Origin: an uncultured Prevotella sp.
GTDB lineage: Bacteria; Bacteroidota; Bacteroidia; Bacteroidales; Bacteroidaceae
DNA: 64,000 nt
Reading direction: 5' to 3'
Assembly (NCBI GenBank): GCA_900770395.1
Contig: CAAGKM010000006.1
Location: 127,618-191,617 of the forward strand
Part shown: positions 17,843-27,084 of the stretch, piece by piece
Layout of the letters: every line of letters begins with the position of its first letter
Numbering within the stretch: position 1 is the first letter of the stretch
Position numbers and translations under genes: made by a program
The notes under the pieces: generated by a model
Seen by the model: only the letters and a program-made list of their open reading frames with translations
What the model was told of the DNA's origin: nothing
The model's database searches: none

Positions 17843-17851
17843 TAATTTTGC
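17843..17851 (+). promoter_or_regulatory. Probable -7 box for porE
   Basis: TAATTTTGC matches the -7 consensus and lies 40 bases before the chosen porE start. No clear -33 TTTG was found at the right distance. Confidence 0.45.
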
Positions 17852-17891
17852 AGTAATTTCCAGATTGATACAGGTTATTATATATAATATA

Positions 17892-19883
17892 ATGTGTAAA
17901 GAAAGATATATACAGCATACAATTATAGGACTTTTAGCCTTTCTGACGCTTGCGGGCTGCGGTCCCGACACGCACGTGAAGAAGGGCGACAAGTTTTTTG
18001 CCATCGGCGAGTATTTCGACGCGGCGGCGGAGTATAAGAAGGCTTATTCCGCCACTCCGGCAAAGGAGCGCACGGCGCGCGGACAGCGGGCGATGAAGCT
18101 GGCGGAGTGCTACCGCCGCATGAACTACACCAACCAGGCGATAGCCGCCTACACCAACGCCATGAGATATAAGCAGGACGACAGCCTGACGGCGCTGCGC
18201 TTAGGCCAGCAGCTGATGAAGAACGGACGCTATAAGGAAGCCGAAAAACAGTTTCTCGCGGCGAGGGACTCGCTGGGCGATACGCCGCTGGTGAAGGCAG
18301 GACTGCGCTCGGCGCGCAATGCCGCCCGGTGGAAGGAGGAGGGCTCGCTCTACACCGTGAAGCGTGAGGCGCTGTTCAACTCGCGCCGCGCCGACTACAG
18401 TCCCGTGCTGGCGGGTGACGACTACGGACAGCTGTTTTTCACGAGCACCCGCAACCAGTCGCGCGGCGATGAGCTGAGCGGCATCACGGGAACCAAGAAC
18501 GGCGACATTTTCATGGCGGTAAAGGACGAGAAGGGCAAATGGCAGCGTCCGAACGCCATCGACACCGAGCTGAACAGCGACGACGACGAGGGGGCATGCT
18601 GCATAACGCCCGACGGACTCACCATGTATCTCACGCAATGCAAGACCGACCCCAGCTATCCACGATATGCGCAGATAAGCACCTCGCGGCGCAGCGACGC
18701 GGCGTGGGGAAAGAGCACGCCATTAGAGGTGACGCGCGACACGCTGTCGAGCTTCGCCCATCCGGCAGTGTCGCCCGACGGCCGCTGGCTCTACTTCACG
18801 AGCGACATGCCCGGAGGCATGGGTGGGCTCGACATCTGGAGGATAATGATAACGCAGAACGGACTGGTGGGACTGGAGAATCTCGGAGCACCGGTGAACA
18901 CCGCGGGCGACGAGGAGTTCCCGACGTTCCGTCCCAACGGCGACCTCTACTTTTCAAGCAACGGACACCCCGGGCTGGGCGGACTTGACATCTTCATAGC
19001 CAAGCCAAACGAGAGAGGCGACGGGTGGGAGATAGAGCATCCCGGCTATCCGCTCAACTCGCAGGGCGATGACTTCGGCATGACCTTCGAGGGGCTTCAC
19101 AACCGCGGCTTTTTCTCAAGCAACCGTGGCGACGGAAAGGGCTGGGACCACATCTACAGCTTTGAGAAAGAGGAGATAATGCAGACGGTGAAGGGATGGG
19201 TGTATGAGCGCGACGGCTACGAGCTGCCATCGGCGCAGGTTTACATGGTGGGAAGCGACGGCACAAACAAGCGCTACAGCGTGAAGGGCGACGGCTCGTT
19301 CACAGCCGAGCTTACGCCGGGCGTTGACTATCTGTTTCTCGGCACCTGCAAGGGCTACCTCAACCACAAGGAGGAGCTGAAGGTGGTGAAAACTGCGGAG
19401 ACTGTGGAGCACGTGCTGCAGTTCCCCCTGGCGTCAATCACAATGCCCGTGCTCATCGACAACATCTTCTACGATTTCGACAAAGCCACGCTCCGACAGG
19501 AGTCTACCGTGGCGCTCGACAGTCTGATACAGCTGCTCAACGACAATCCCAACGTCACCATAGAGCTGAGCGCACACACCGACTACCGCGGCTCGGAGCA
19601 GTACAACAAGGCGCTGAGCCAGCGGCGCGCCGAGGCGGTGGTGAGTTATCTTATAGAGCATGGAGTGGCAAAAGACCGTCTGTCGCCTGTGGGCTACGGC
19701 GAGGAGCGTGTGAAAAAGATAAGGAAACGCCTCACTGAGCGCTACCCCTTCCTGAAAGAGAACGATGAGCTGACCGAGGACTTCATCAACAAACTGCCTG
19801 CCGACCAGCAGGAGATTTGCAACCAGCTCAACCGCCGCACGGAGTTCCGCGTGCTGCGCACCACCTACGGGATGAAATATTAG
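17892..19883 (+). CDS. porE: PorE-like type IX secretion lipoprotein (TPR, PD40 propeller, OmpA domain)
   Basis: The 663-residue protein has the domain order of Porphyromonas gingivalis PorE (PG1058): a lipoprotein signal ending LAGC, TPR units (about 25-125), a PD40/WD40-like propeller with repeated PDGRWLYFTSD and FSSNG motifs (about 145-410), a carboxypeptidase-regulatory-like domain (about 420-500), and an OmpA-like peptidoglycan-binding domain with FYDFDKATLRQES and the LSAHTDYRGS motif. PorE helps anchor the secretion machine to the cell wall. ATG 17892 is chosen over an upstream in-frame TTG because the lipobox then sits at a normal distance. The base composition is clearly richer in G and C than the SusCD genes. 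Confidence 0.8.
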   Translation: MCKERYIQHTIIGLLAFLTLAGCGPDTHVKKGDKFFAIGEYFDAAAEYKKAYSATPAKERTARGQRAMKLAECYRRMNYTNQAIAAYTNAMRYKQDDSLTALRLGQQLMKNGRYKEAEKQFLAARDSLGDTPLVKAGLRSARNAARWKEEGSLYTVKREALFNSRRADYSPVLAGDDYGQLFFTSTRNQSRGDELSGITGTKNGDIFMAVKDEKGKWQRPNAIDTELNSDDDEGACCITPDGLTMYLTQCKTDPSYPRYAQISTSRRSDAAWGKSTPLEVTRDTLSSFAHPAVSPDGRWLYFTSDMPGGMGGLDIWRIMITQNGLVGLENLGAPVNTAGDEEFPTFRPNGDLYFSSNGHPGLGGLDIFIAKPNERGDGWEIEHPGYPLNSQGDDFGMTFEGLHNRGFFSSNRGDGKGWDHIYSFEKEEIMQTVKGWVYERDGYELPSAQVYMVGSDGTNKRYSVKGDGSFTAELTPGVDYLFLGTCKGYLNHKEELKVVKTAETVEHVLQFPLASITMPVLIDNIFYDFDKATLRQESTVALDSLIQLLNDNPNVTIELSAHTDYRGSEQYNKALSQRRAEAVVSYLIEHGVAKDRLSPVGYGEERVKKIRKRLTERYPFLKENDELTEDFINKLPADQQEICNQLNRRTEFRVLRTTYGMKY

Positions 19884-19978
19884 TGTGGAGTTTTGAGTGA
19901 GGAGTGTGGAGTTTTGAGTGAGGAGTGTTGAATGTTTAGTGTTCAGAGTTCAGTGTTTAATTTAGTGTTCAGTTAGGA
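19884..19978. repeat. Degenerate short tandem repeats
   Basis: A GTGTGGAGTTTTGAGTGAG-type word of about 23 bases is repeated two to three times. It then decays into GTGTTCAG words. It fills the gap between porE and the methyltransferase gene and contains no gene or obvious terminator. Confidence 0.6.
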
Positions 19979-19981
19979 TTT

Positions 19982-21574
19982 ATGAAGCAACTTCCCATAC
20001 AATTTATAGAATATACCCGCCGGATAATGGGCGAGGAGCGTTGGCAAAAGTTTATGGAGGGCATGGAGCAGCTGTGCCCCAACAGCGTGAGAATAAATAA
20101 AGGTAAGATAATTCATAATTCACAATTCATAATTCATAATTGTTGCTGCGCCGATGGTGACTCTGCGGATAATTCTGCAAATTGTTGCTGCGCCGATGTT
20201 TCTCCCGCAAATAATTCTGCAAATTGTTGCTGCGCCGGTGCTTCTCCCGCAAATAATTCTGCAAATTGTTGCTGCGCCGGTGTTTCTCCCGCAAATAATT
20301 ATGAATTATGCATTATGCATTATGAATTATCCCAGGTGGGCTGGTGCCTCAACGGCTATTATCTTTCCGAGCGCCCCGAATACACTCTCGACCCGCTTCT
20401 CCATGCCGGCTGCTACTACGTGCAGGAGGCATCGTCGATGTTTCTCGACCGTGTGCTGCGCCAGTATGTCAGCTCTCCCGTGAGGATGCTTGACATGTGC
20501 GCCGCGCCGGGCGGCAAGACCACCACCGCCATGGGGGCGCTGCCCGGGGGAAGCGTGGTGGTGAGCAACGAGCCCGTGCGCCTGCGCGCCAACATCCTGG
20601 CGGAGAATGTCCAGAAGTGGGGATGCCCGATGAACATCGTCACTAACAACTACCCGCGCGATTATGCCCGGTCGGGGCTACAGTTTGACGTGGTTCTCTG
20701 CGACGTGCCCTGCTCGGGCGAGGGAATGTTCCGCAAGGACGAAGGGGCAATCAGTGAGTGGAGCGTGGCAAACGTGGAGAAATGCTGGCAGCTCCAGCGT
20801 GAGATTGTAGCCGACGCATGGACGTGCCTGCGCCCTGGCGGTATATTAATATATAGTACCTGTACATATAATATAAAGGAGGATGAGGAGAACGTGCGAT
20901 GGATATGTGAGAATTTTGGAGCGGAGATGCTGCCTGTGAAAATCGGGGAGGATTGGAACATCACCGGCTCGCTGCTCGCCGGATTCGACGCTCCCGTCTA
21001 CCGTTTCATTCCCGGAATCAGCCGTGGCGAGGGGCTCTTCATGGCTGTGCTCCGCAAGAGCGGCGATGCTGAGGAAGGCAGCCGCCGCATGAAGCCTGCA
21101 AGACCAAATACCGATAAGTCAAGACAGAAGACCGATAAATCAAAACTGAAAGTCGAGAAGTTCCCCCATCAATGGCTGCGCTCGCAGTCGGATTTCTGTG
21201 TCTACCGTCAGGGCGACCGCTTTGTGGCAATCCACAAAGAGATGAGCGACCTCTACGCCGTGGCGTGTCAGTCGCTCAATATCGTTCATGCCGGGGTGAC
21301 GCTCGGCGAACTGAAGGGCAGGGACATCATCCCGCAGCAGTCGCTCGCCCTGTCGACACAGCTCTGCGCCGATGCCTTCCCCATGGCGGAACTCTCATAC
21401 CCCGACGCCATCACCTATCTGCGCCGCGAGGCTGTCGTGCTTCCGCCCTCCGTCCCCCGCGGCTTTGTGGTTGTAACTTTCAACGGTCATCCCCTCGGTT
21501 TTGTGAAGAACCTCGGCAACCGCGCCAACAACCTCTATCCGCAGGAGTGGCGGATAAGAAAGAATATAAATTAA
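19982..21574 (+). CDS. rsmF: 16S rRNA m5C methyltransferase (RsmF/NOL1-NOP2-Sun family) with in-frame repeat insertion
   Basis: This enzyme transfers a methyl group from S-adenosylmethionine to a cytosine of 16S rRNA. The SAM motif CAAPGGKTT, motif IV CDVPCSGEGMFRKDE and motif VI STCTYNIKEDEENV are all intact, with both catalytic-type cysteines. The C-terminal PUA-like region has NRANNLYPQEW. Between NSVRINK and QVGWCLNGYYLSERP, where relatives have a short linker, there are about 75 residues from a DNA repeat: four 14-residue units with the pattern NCCCAxxSPANNSA, flanked by IIHN and IMHYEL words. The frame is preserved throughout. The family call is firm; the exact target base is inferred. 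Confidence 0.88.
   Translation: MKQLPIQFIEYTRRIMGEERWQKFMEGMEQLCPNSVRINKGKIIHNSQFIIHNCCCADGDSADNSANCCCADVSPANNSANCCCAGASPANNSANCCCAGVSPANNYELCIMHYELSQVGWCLNGYYLSERPEYTLDPLLHAGCYYVQEASSMFLDRVLRQYVSSPVRMLDMCAAPGGKTTTAMGALPGGSVVVSNEPVRLRANILAENVQKWGCPMNIVTNNYPRDYARSGLQFDVVLCDVPCSGEGMFRKDEGAISEWSVANVEKCWQLQREIVADAWTCLRPGGILIYSTCTYNIKEDEENVRWICENFGAEMLPVKIGEDWNITGSLLAGFDAPVYRFIPGISRGEGLFMAVLRKSGDAEEGSRRMKPARPNTDKSRQKTDKSKLKVEKFPHQWLRSQSDFCVYRQGDRFVAIHKEMSDLYAVACQSLNIVHAGVTLGELKGRDIIPQQSLALSTQLCADAFPMAELSYPDAITYLRREAVVLPPSVPRGFVVVTFNGHPLGFVKNLGNRANNLYPQEWRIRKNIN
20108..20330. repeat. Repeat element with inverted arms inside rsmF
   Basis: The left arm (20108-20141) is made of AATTCATAATTC words and the right arm (20296-20330) of the inverted words AATTATGAATTATG. 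Between them are four units of exactly 42 bases starting at 20138, 20180, 20222 and 20264. The first unit is the most diverged. Both the unit length and the whole insertion keep the reading frame. Confidence 0.9.
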
Positions 21575-21613
21575 TTTGCTTACGCAATTTTTATAAATAA
21601 AAAACTAAACATA

Positions 21614-23533
21614 ATGAAAAGAATCACAGTTAAACAGGCGTGTATGCGTATTGCCGTGGCATGCCTCACCGCTCTGCTTACAATGCAGGTTTTCAGTGCG
21701 ACGAAGAGTAAAACGGTGGAATATCCGTTAACGGAAATGGCTAACACCACAACTCTTGATATTGCAAAGGTGGAACTGACAAAAAACGCCACTATCCTGC
21801 ACCTTGATGCAAGGTTTACTCCCAAATACTGGATAAGGATTGACGCCGGCTCATATCTGAAGGCTGACGGCAAGAAGTATATGCTTACCGGTGCGGAGGG
21901 CATACAGCCCGATTCGCTTTTCTGGATGCCAGAGTCGGGAGAGGCAAGCTTTATATTGCGCTTTGAACCGATGCCGATGAATACGCAGGCTTTTGACTTC
22001 ATAGAATCGGACTGCGAGGATTGCTTCAAGCTATACGGCGTCGACCTTACGGGAAAGAAGGCATACGACAAGCCCGGTAATCTGCCGGAGAGCGTGGTTA
22101 GTGTAGCCGTGCCCGACGCTGTGCCCGCCCCTGTTTTTGAATGTGGCAAAACCACCGTCCGCCTTCATCTGCTGAATTATCGTCCGGAATATAATATCAG
22201 CAGCGTGAACATGTACGTTAATACATTCCTGGGCAAACAGGAAGAGCATGAGGTGAAGATTGACCCGAAGAGCGGCGAGGGTGAGTTGAGCCTTCAGCAG
22301 TATGGCACGGCATTGGCATTTGTTGTAATGGCCCGGTCGTCTTTGGGAAGTGTATGGCTTGCTCCAGGTGAGAGCATCGACCTATATGCTGATTTGCGTG
22401 CGATACGTTACACTTTTAACAGATATACGCGAGACAGGGCAGATGGATTTAAGTATGTACCGTTCCAGCCGATGTACACTAACGGAACGTATGCTGGGCT
22501 GAACCATTATATAAATAAAGTCGATGACAGACCTTATTATGGATTCGACCTGTATACCGGTGAATTTGCTGATTACCGGATGACCTCGGCAGAGTATGCA
22601 GACCATGTGATAAACACCTACAAGTCGTTGACCGATAGCGTGAACAGCAACAGCCGTTCACAGTTGGATAAGGAGTATCAGACACTCAGGCTGCGACAGT
22701 CGGCGTGCGTTGCAATGGCTAAAGACTTCCGTGAGCACAACTACAGGAGTGTTCACCGTTTATGGAGAGGAGAAATCCCTGCAGACAGCATTGCGCCTCT
22801 GAAGCCTGAGGACGCGCAGAGAATATGCGGTTTGTTCGATGTCAACGACACCAAACTGCTGATGGGCAGTGGAATGCTTGATTTCGTGAATGCTGTGTTT
22901 TCTCCCAATGTGGATTGGATGAATATTGGTGGTCAGCGCAAGGGGTTCTTGAAGGATATGCACTATGTGAGGGACTTCCATGATAAGGCGTTGAATGCAA
23001 AGTTGAGTGAGAGCGATTTCGCCGGACTTAAAGCCATGGACACACCGTTCTTCTATAATGCTTTCAGCCGGATACAGGCAGAGGCAAAAAATGTCCTGGC
23101 ATCAATGGAAGGCAAGGTGGAGACAACTCCCGATGTTCCTGTTGAGCAGCTGTTTGATGCTATCATAGCTCCGCACAAGGGCAAGGTGATACTTGTAGAC
23201 TTCTGGAATACATGGTGTGCCCCGTGCCGTGAGTCAATAAAGCACAGCGAGCCGCTTAAGCAGGGCGAGCTGAAGAATGACAATCTCGTATGGATATACA
23301 TTGCCAACGAGAGCTCGCCAATCTCCACCTATCTGAGGATGGTTCCCGATATTCAAGGTCTGCATTACCGCCTGAATAATGAGCAATGGCGCTATCTCAC
23401 CGACAAGCAGTTTGACATTGACGGTATTCCGTCATACGTCGTGGTGGACAAGTCGGGACGTTACAGTCTTCGTAATGACCTGCGCGATCACAACCTGCTG
23501 AAACAGACGTTACAAAATGCGCTGGCGGAATAA
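21614..23533 (+). CDS. Exported TlpA/thioredoxin-domain protein with long unknown N-terminal region
   Basis: The 639-residue protein has a signal peptide (about 1-29, ending VFSATK) and a C-terminal thioredoxin-like domain (about 505-639) with VDFWNTWCAPC. The redox cysteines are Cys535 and Cys538, and a cis-Pro follows (IDGIPSYVVV). Residues 30-500 do not match a family I recognise. They include beta-rich sequence to about 260 and mostly helical sequence after that. It probably acts as a periplasmic or surface thiol-disulfide reductase. It ends 26 bases before the chosen start of the glucanase gene, so the two may be co-transcribed, though no functional link is clear. Confidence 0.8.
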   Translation: MKRITVKQACMRIAVACLTALLTMQVFSATKSKTVEYPLTEMANTTTLDIAKVELTKNATILHLDARFTPKYWIRIDAGSYLKADGKKYMLTGAEGIQPDSLFWMPESGEASFILRFEPMPMNTQAFDFIESDCEDCFKLYGVDLTGKKAYDKPGNLPESVVSVAVPDAVPAPVFECGKTTVRLHLLNYRPEYNISSVNMYVNTFLGKQEEHEVKIDPKSGEGELSLQQYGTALAFVVMARSSLGSVWLAPGESIDLYADLRAIRYTFNRYTRDRADGFKYVPFQPMYTNGTYAGLNHYINKVDDRPYYGFDLYTGEFADYRMTSAEYADHVINTYKSLTDSVNSNSRSQLDKEYQTLRLRQSACVAMAKDFREHNYRSVHRLWRGEIPADSIAPLKPEDAQRICGLFDVNDTKLLMGSGMLDFVNAVFSPNVDWMNIGGQRKGFLKDMHYVRDFHDKALNAKLSESDFAGLKAMDTPFFYNAFSRIQAEAKNVLASMEGKVETTPDVPVEQLFDAIIAPHKGKVILVDFWNTWCAPCRESIKHSEPLKQGELKNDNLVWIYIANESSPISTYLRMVPDIQGLHYRLNNEQWRYLTDKQFDIDGIPSYVVVDKSGRYSLRNDLRDHNLLKQTLQNALAE

Positions 23534-23559
23534 TAATGATAATAAATAGAATGAATAAT

Positions 23560-24948
23560 ATGAAGAAAACTATGGGTTGTGTATTGGCGGCGGTTCTGCT
23601 TAGCGTGTGTAATGTTGTGGCAAGTGCAGGTGATGATTTTGAGACAGCTGCAGAGGCTGTGAAAAATATGCGTGTTGGCTGGAATCTCGGTAACACTCTT
23701 GACAGTAATTCGGGCGATACGCAAAATATGTGGATAGAGCATTGGACAGACAGGAGCGCTACGGCTTATGAGACCGCATGGGGACAGCCTGTTGCCAAGC
23801 CTGAGCTTTTCAAGATGTTCAAGGATGCCGGCTTCAATGCCGTGAGAGTTCCTGTGACATGGTATCCTCACATGGAGGCGAAGTTTAATTTTACTTCAGG
23901 AAATAACAGTATTTGGAATCCATCAAAAGATGATATAGGCACAAAGATACAGCGTGAGTGGATGAACCGTGTGCATGAGGTGGTGGATTATGTCATCAGT
24001 CAGGGAATGTACTGTATTCTGAACATTCATCACGACACGGGAGCTGCCAGCACGGCATGGCTTATTGCCGATGAGGCTGAATATGCCAGGCAGAAGGAGC
24101 GCTTTGAGGCAGTGTGGCGGCAGATAGCCGAGGAGTTTAAGGACTATGACCATCATCTGCTGTTTGAGGGATATAATGAGATGCTCGATGTGAAGCGCTC
24201 ATGGTGTTTTGCATCGTTTGCCGCAAGTGGCGGTTATGATGCAAAAACAGCCGCCTCGGCATATAAGGGAATCAACAGCTATGCCCAGAGTTTTGTCAAC
24301 ACAGTCAGGGCTACAGGCGGCAACAACAGCACACGCAACCTTGTGGTGTGTACATACGGTGCCTGCGACGGCAACGGCTCATGGAACGCTCATCTGAAAG
24401 ACCCGCTTAAGCAGATGGCTCTGCCAAAGGATGAAGTGGACAATCATATTATCTTTGAGGTGCATTCCTATCCCGATGTGAAGAACCTTGCGACGGTGAA
24501 GAGCGAGGTGGACAATATGATTCGTGGCTGGAAGGAGCATCTTATGTCAAAAGGTGCGCCGATGATTGTGGGCGAGTGGGGCACAAGCACCGAGGATGCC
24601 TACGACAAATACCGCAGCAACCTTGTTGCTTTCTACCGTTATTTCATCGAGCAGACCAAAGCCAACGGCATTGCCACGTTCCATTGGATGGGACTGTCAG
24701 ACGGCAGCAGCCGCAGTGTGCCGGAGTTCAATCAGCCCGACCTGAGGGATGCCATCATTAAAGGGTATTACGGTGACGGTGGATATAATGAAATCCACAC
24801 GGTGACTGTAGGTGACAGCGACCGTGTGGATGTGTATTCGATAAGTGGTGTATGTCTTTACCGTGGTGTTGAGCGTCACAGTTTAAAGTCACTGCTTAAG
24901 CGTGGACTGTATGTTGTTGGCGGAAAAGTAGTGACGATAGTACGTTAG
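23560..24948 (+). CDS. Glycoside hydrolase family 5 endoglucanase with sorting-like tail
   Basis: A secreted cellulase-type enzyme expected to cut beta-1,4-glucan or a related polymer. After the signal peptide, VGWNLGNTLDS, FNAVRVPVTWYPH and ILNIHHDTG are standard GH5 signatures. The acid/base Glu is residue 207 in EGYNEMLD and the nucleophile Glu is residue 339 in VGEWG. The final 40 residues (VYSISGVCLY... LKRGLYVVGGKVV) resemble a type IX secretion C-terminal domain of type A. ATG 23560 gives the cleanest signal peptide. ATGs at 23536 and 23551 are alternatives. The gene converges on the TPR protein gene 19 bases away. Confidence 0.9.
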   Translation: MKKTMGCVLAAVLLSVCNVVASAGDDFETAAEAVKNMRVGWNLGNTLDSNSGDTQNMWIEHWTDRSATAYETAWGQPVAKPELFKMFKDAGFNAVRVPVTWYPHMEAKFNFTSGNNSIWNPSKDDIGTKIQREWMNRVHEVVDYVISQGMYCILNIHHDTGAASTAWLIADEAEYARQKERFEAVWRQIAEEFKDYDHHLLFEGYNEMLDVKRSWCFASFAASGGYDAKTAASAYKGINSYAQSFVNTVRATGGNNSTRNLVVCTYGACDGNGSWNAHLKDPLKQMALPKDEVDNHIIFEVHSYPDVKNLATVKSEVDNMIRGWKEHLMSKGAPMIVGEWGTSTEDAYDKYRSNLVAFYRYFIEQTKANGIATFHWMGLSDGSSRSVPEFNQPDLRDAIIKGYYGDGGYNEIHTVTVGDSDRVDVYSISGVCLYRGVERHSLKSLLKRGLYVVGGKVVTIVR

Positions 24949-24967
24949 TTACTATAACGTTCCTGTT

Positions 24968-26650
24968 TTATTTCCCGTATTTCTCGATGAGGCCCTCAGC
25001 CTGAGTGTCGCCCATCTGCTTTGCCTTTTCGAGATTCTTTCTGCCTTCAGCCTTGTTGCCTTTGAGACACTGGGCGAGACCGAGGAAGAGATAGCCGTCG
25101 CTGTTGTCGGGCAGCACCGTTGTCAGCTCCTTGGCGGTGGCGATGGCGTCGTCGTAGAGCTTTACCCGTATTTCGAGCGATGCTTTCTCGGCATAATACA
25201 AGCCGTTCTTGTCGTTCTTGCTTATTGCCTGACGGATGTCGTTGAGCGCCTGCTGGAACAGGCGGCACTCTTTCTCCGCCTCAAAGCGGATGTAGTAGAA
25301 GCGGTCGTTAACCTGCGGCATCAGTCGCTCGTAGTTGTTGAGGTCGAGCACGGCATCGCGCATTTTTCCTTGTGCCATGCGTGCCTCGGCTCTTGCCAAG
25401 ATGTATGGGGCGGCGTCACGGACGTAAGGCTCGGAGAATGTAGTCACGGCGCTGTCGAGCAACGCAAGCATCTGGATGCTGTCGCCTTGTTGTGCCTTGC
25501 ACATAGCGGCTCCGTAATAGTTGTCGGCGGTGGCGTTGCCGCCGTCGATGAGCTGTTTATAGATGTCGAAAGCGTCGGCATACTGTTTCTGCGCAAACTT
25601 TATCTGAGCCTTCAAGTCTGAGTAAACAGGCTGGGGGTTCTTCTCAATGGCAGTGTTTATCGCCTGCTCCGCCTTGTCGAGTGTCCATGCGGAATATACG
25701 TTCTCAGGGCTGACATACACATTGTGATCGTAAATCATGCGGGCGTAAGTGTAGTAAGCGTCGTCATTGTCGGCGGAAGCCTTGACAGCTTGCTGCATGT
25801 CGTTGTCGGCATCGGCAAAACGGCGTGCCATCATGCTTGTCTGTGCCCTGTACTTGTAGCCCTCTGCTGAATCAGGGAACTTGAGAATGAAGTCGTTTAC
25901 GATGGCGGCTCTTGTCGTTGAGTCAGCCAACGACTGTGCCGTGAACAGCGTCACCGTGGCATCCTTCACGTCGTCGGGCAGAGCCTTCTTTACCTTTGTT
26001 TCGTTCAACGTAGGGTCGCTGAATATCAGCGGAGTGGCTTTCAGGTCGGCAGCCATTGCAAGGCTCACGGCATAACCGTTGGCGTTGTCGCCTGCCGGCT
26101 GCTGCATTATTCCCACTGCCTCGCCGCCATCGTTGAACAGCGGACATCCGCCGGCATTCTCGGGCACCTGCATCTGGAAAGTATAATAATTGTATTTGTC
26201 GCCTGCGGTCTCCACCTTGTTCACGGTTCCCATCACCATTGCCGGCACCTTCTTCACGGCGTAGGGCATCATCCATACAATGCTGCCTTCGCCGTTTTTT
26301 GCTGCTGCCATGGTTACAGCCGAAGTCTTTGTGGCATCGACCTTGAACTTCGCCACGTCGTAGATGTCGTTGGCACCGATGATGTACTCTACCTGCGCCT
26401 CCTTGCCGCTGGCATCTATCACCACGGCACGGGTGGCTCCCTTGAACGGAGCGAAGTTACTCACAGCCTCACCGTTGCTGCCGATGAAGAAACCTGAGCT
26501 GCTGCCAATGAGGTTGCCGTTGGCGGCGAAGGTTTTCAGGGTGAATGTTGTCTTTGCGGCATTCTTCGACCATTTAGTCTGCGCCGCAGTGGTGTTTGCC
26601 ACTAAGATTGTCATTGCCGCCATAAGCAGCGTGGAAAATATTCTCTTCAT
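24968..26650 (-). CDS. TPR protein with degenerate trypsin-like protease domain
   Basis: The 560-residue exported protein (signal peptide to about residue 23) begins with a trypsin/DegP-like fold (about 30-200) and continues with TPR units (about 240-550). The protease fold is recognisable from SSGFFIGSNGEAVSN and the PLFNDGGEAVGIM segment. However, the usual NNH is NFA (Ala67 at the His position) and the NSGGP motif is NAGGCP (Ala166 at the Ser position), while Asp98 in YDVAKFKV remains. It is therefore probably catalytically dead and may bind peptides or partners. Alignment is by eye. A -7 box lies about 60 bases upstream. Confidence 0.82.
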   Translation of the reverse strand: MKRIFSTLLMAAMTILVANTTAAQTKWSKNAAKTTFTLKTFAANGNLIGSSSGFFIGSNGEAVSNFAPFKGATRAVVIDASGKEAQVEYIIGANDIYDVAKFKVDATKTSAVTMAAAKNGEGSIVWMMPYAVKKVPAMVMGTVNKVETAGDKYNYYTFQMQVPENAGGCPLFNDGGEAVGIMQQPAGDNANGYAVSLAMAADLKATPLIFSDPTLNETKVKKALPDDVKDATVTLFTAQSLADSTTRAAIVNDFILKFPDSAEGYKYRAQTSMMARRFADADNDMQQAVKASADNDDAYYTYARMIYDHNVYVSPENVYSAWTLDKAEQAINTAIEKNPQPVYSDLKAQIKFAQKQYADAFDIYKQLIDGGNATADNYYGAAMCKAQQGDSIQMLALLDSAVTTFSEPYVRDAAPYILARAEARMAQGKMRDAVLDLNNYERLMPQVNDRFYYIRFEAEKECRLFQQALNDIRQAISKNDKNGLYYAEKASLEIRVKLYDDAIATAKELTTVLPDNSDGYLFLGLAQCLKGNKAEGRKNLEKAKQMGDTQAEGLIEKYGK

Positions 26651-26710
26651 TTTATTGCCGTTTTTTATGTTCTTATTTTCAAAAGCTGTTTTTATTTTTC
26701 AAAAGCGACT

Positions 26711-26719
26711 GCAAAATTA
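26711..26719 (-). promoter_or_regulatory. Probable -7 box for the TPR/pseudo-protease gene
   Basis: On the minus strand the sequence reads TAATTTTGC. No clear TTTG is present at the expected distance upstream. The rest of the gap up to 27017 is AT-rich and holds only a weak 62-codon frame with no support. Confidence 0.45.
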
Positions 26720-27017
26720 TCAATATTTTTCCACACCGCCATATTATTTATAATTAAATAAAATAATGTGCGGGCTTTTTAAGTTTTTTTGTGCTTATAA
26801 TATATTCAAAAAGGCATAAGCCCTTTGTTAGACCGGAAGATAACCCAGATGAAATTTTGAATAGGTGGTGGATGTCAATCCACATGGATTTATGTTTATC
26901 GCTGTAGTTAATGTTCAAATAACGAAAGACAATATTCTCCATTTCTTGTTAATTTGTTCATTATTTATACTTTTTTTAGTTGCAAAAGTGCTGTTTCGAA
27001 TCCTCTATCAATATAAA

Positions 27018-27064
27018 AACGAGGAAGTCAAGGCAGTACGATGATGCGCCTTGGCTTCCTCGTT
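27018..27064 (-). terminator. Terminator of the BspA-like gene
   Basis: Seventeen-base arms pair with one mismatch around a 13-base loop (AACGAGGAAG with CTTCCTCGTT at the ends). On the minus strand GTTTTTATA follows, so it ends the BspA-like transcript. Confidence 0.88.
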
Positions 27065-27084
27065 CTCATTCGTAACTTCCGTAT

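Noticed and set aside
20108..20330. Insertion that inactivates the methyltransferase
   Set aside because: The frame is kept and all catalytic motifs downstream are intact, so pseudogene status is not supported.
26754..26942. 62-codon minus-strand frame before the TPR/pseudo-protease gene
   Set aside because: No recognisable family, no promoter, and low-complexity AT-rich sequence make it unsupported.
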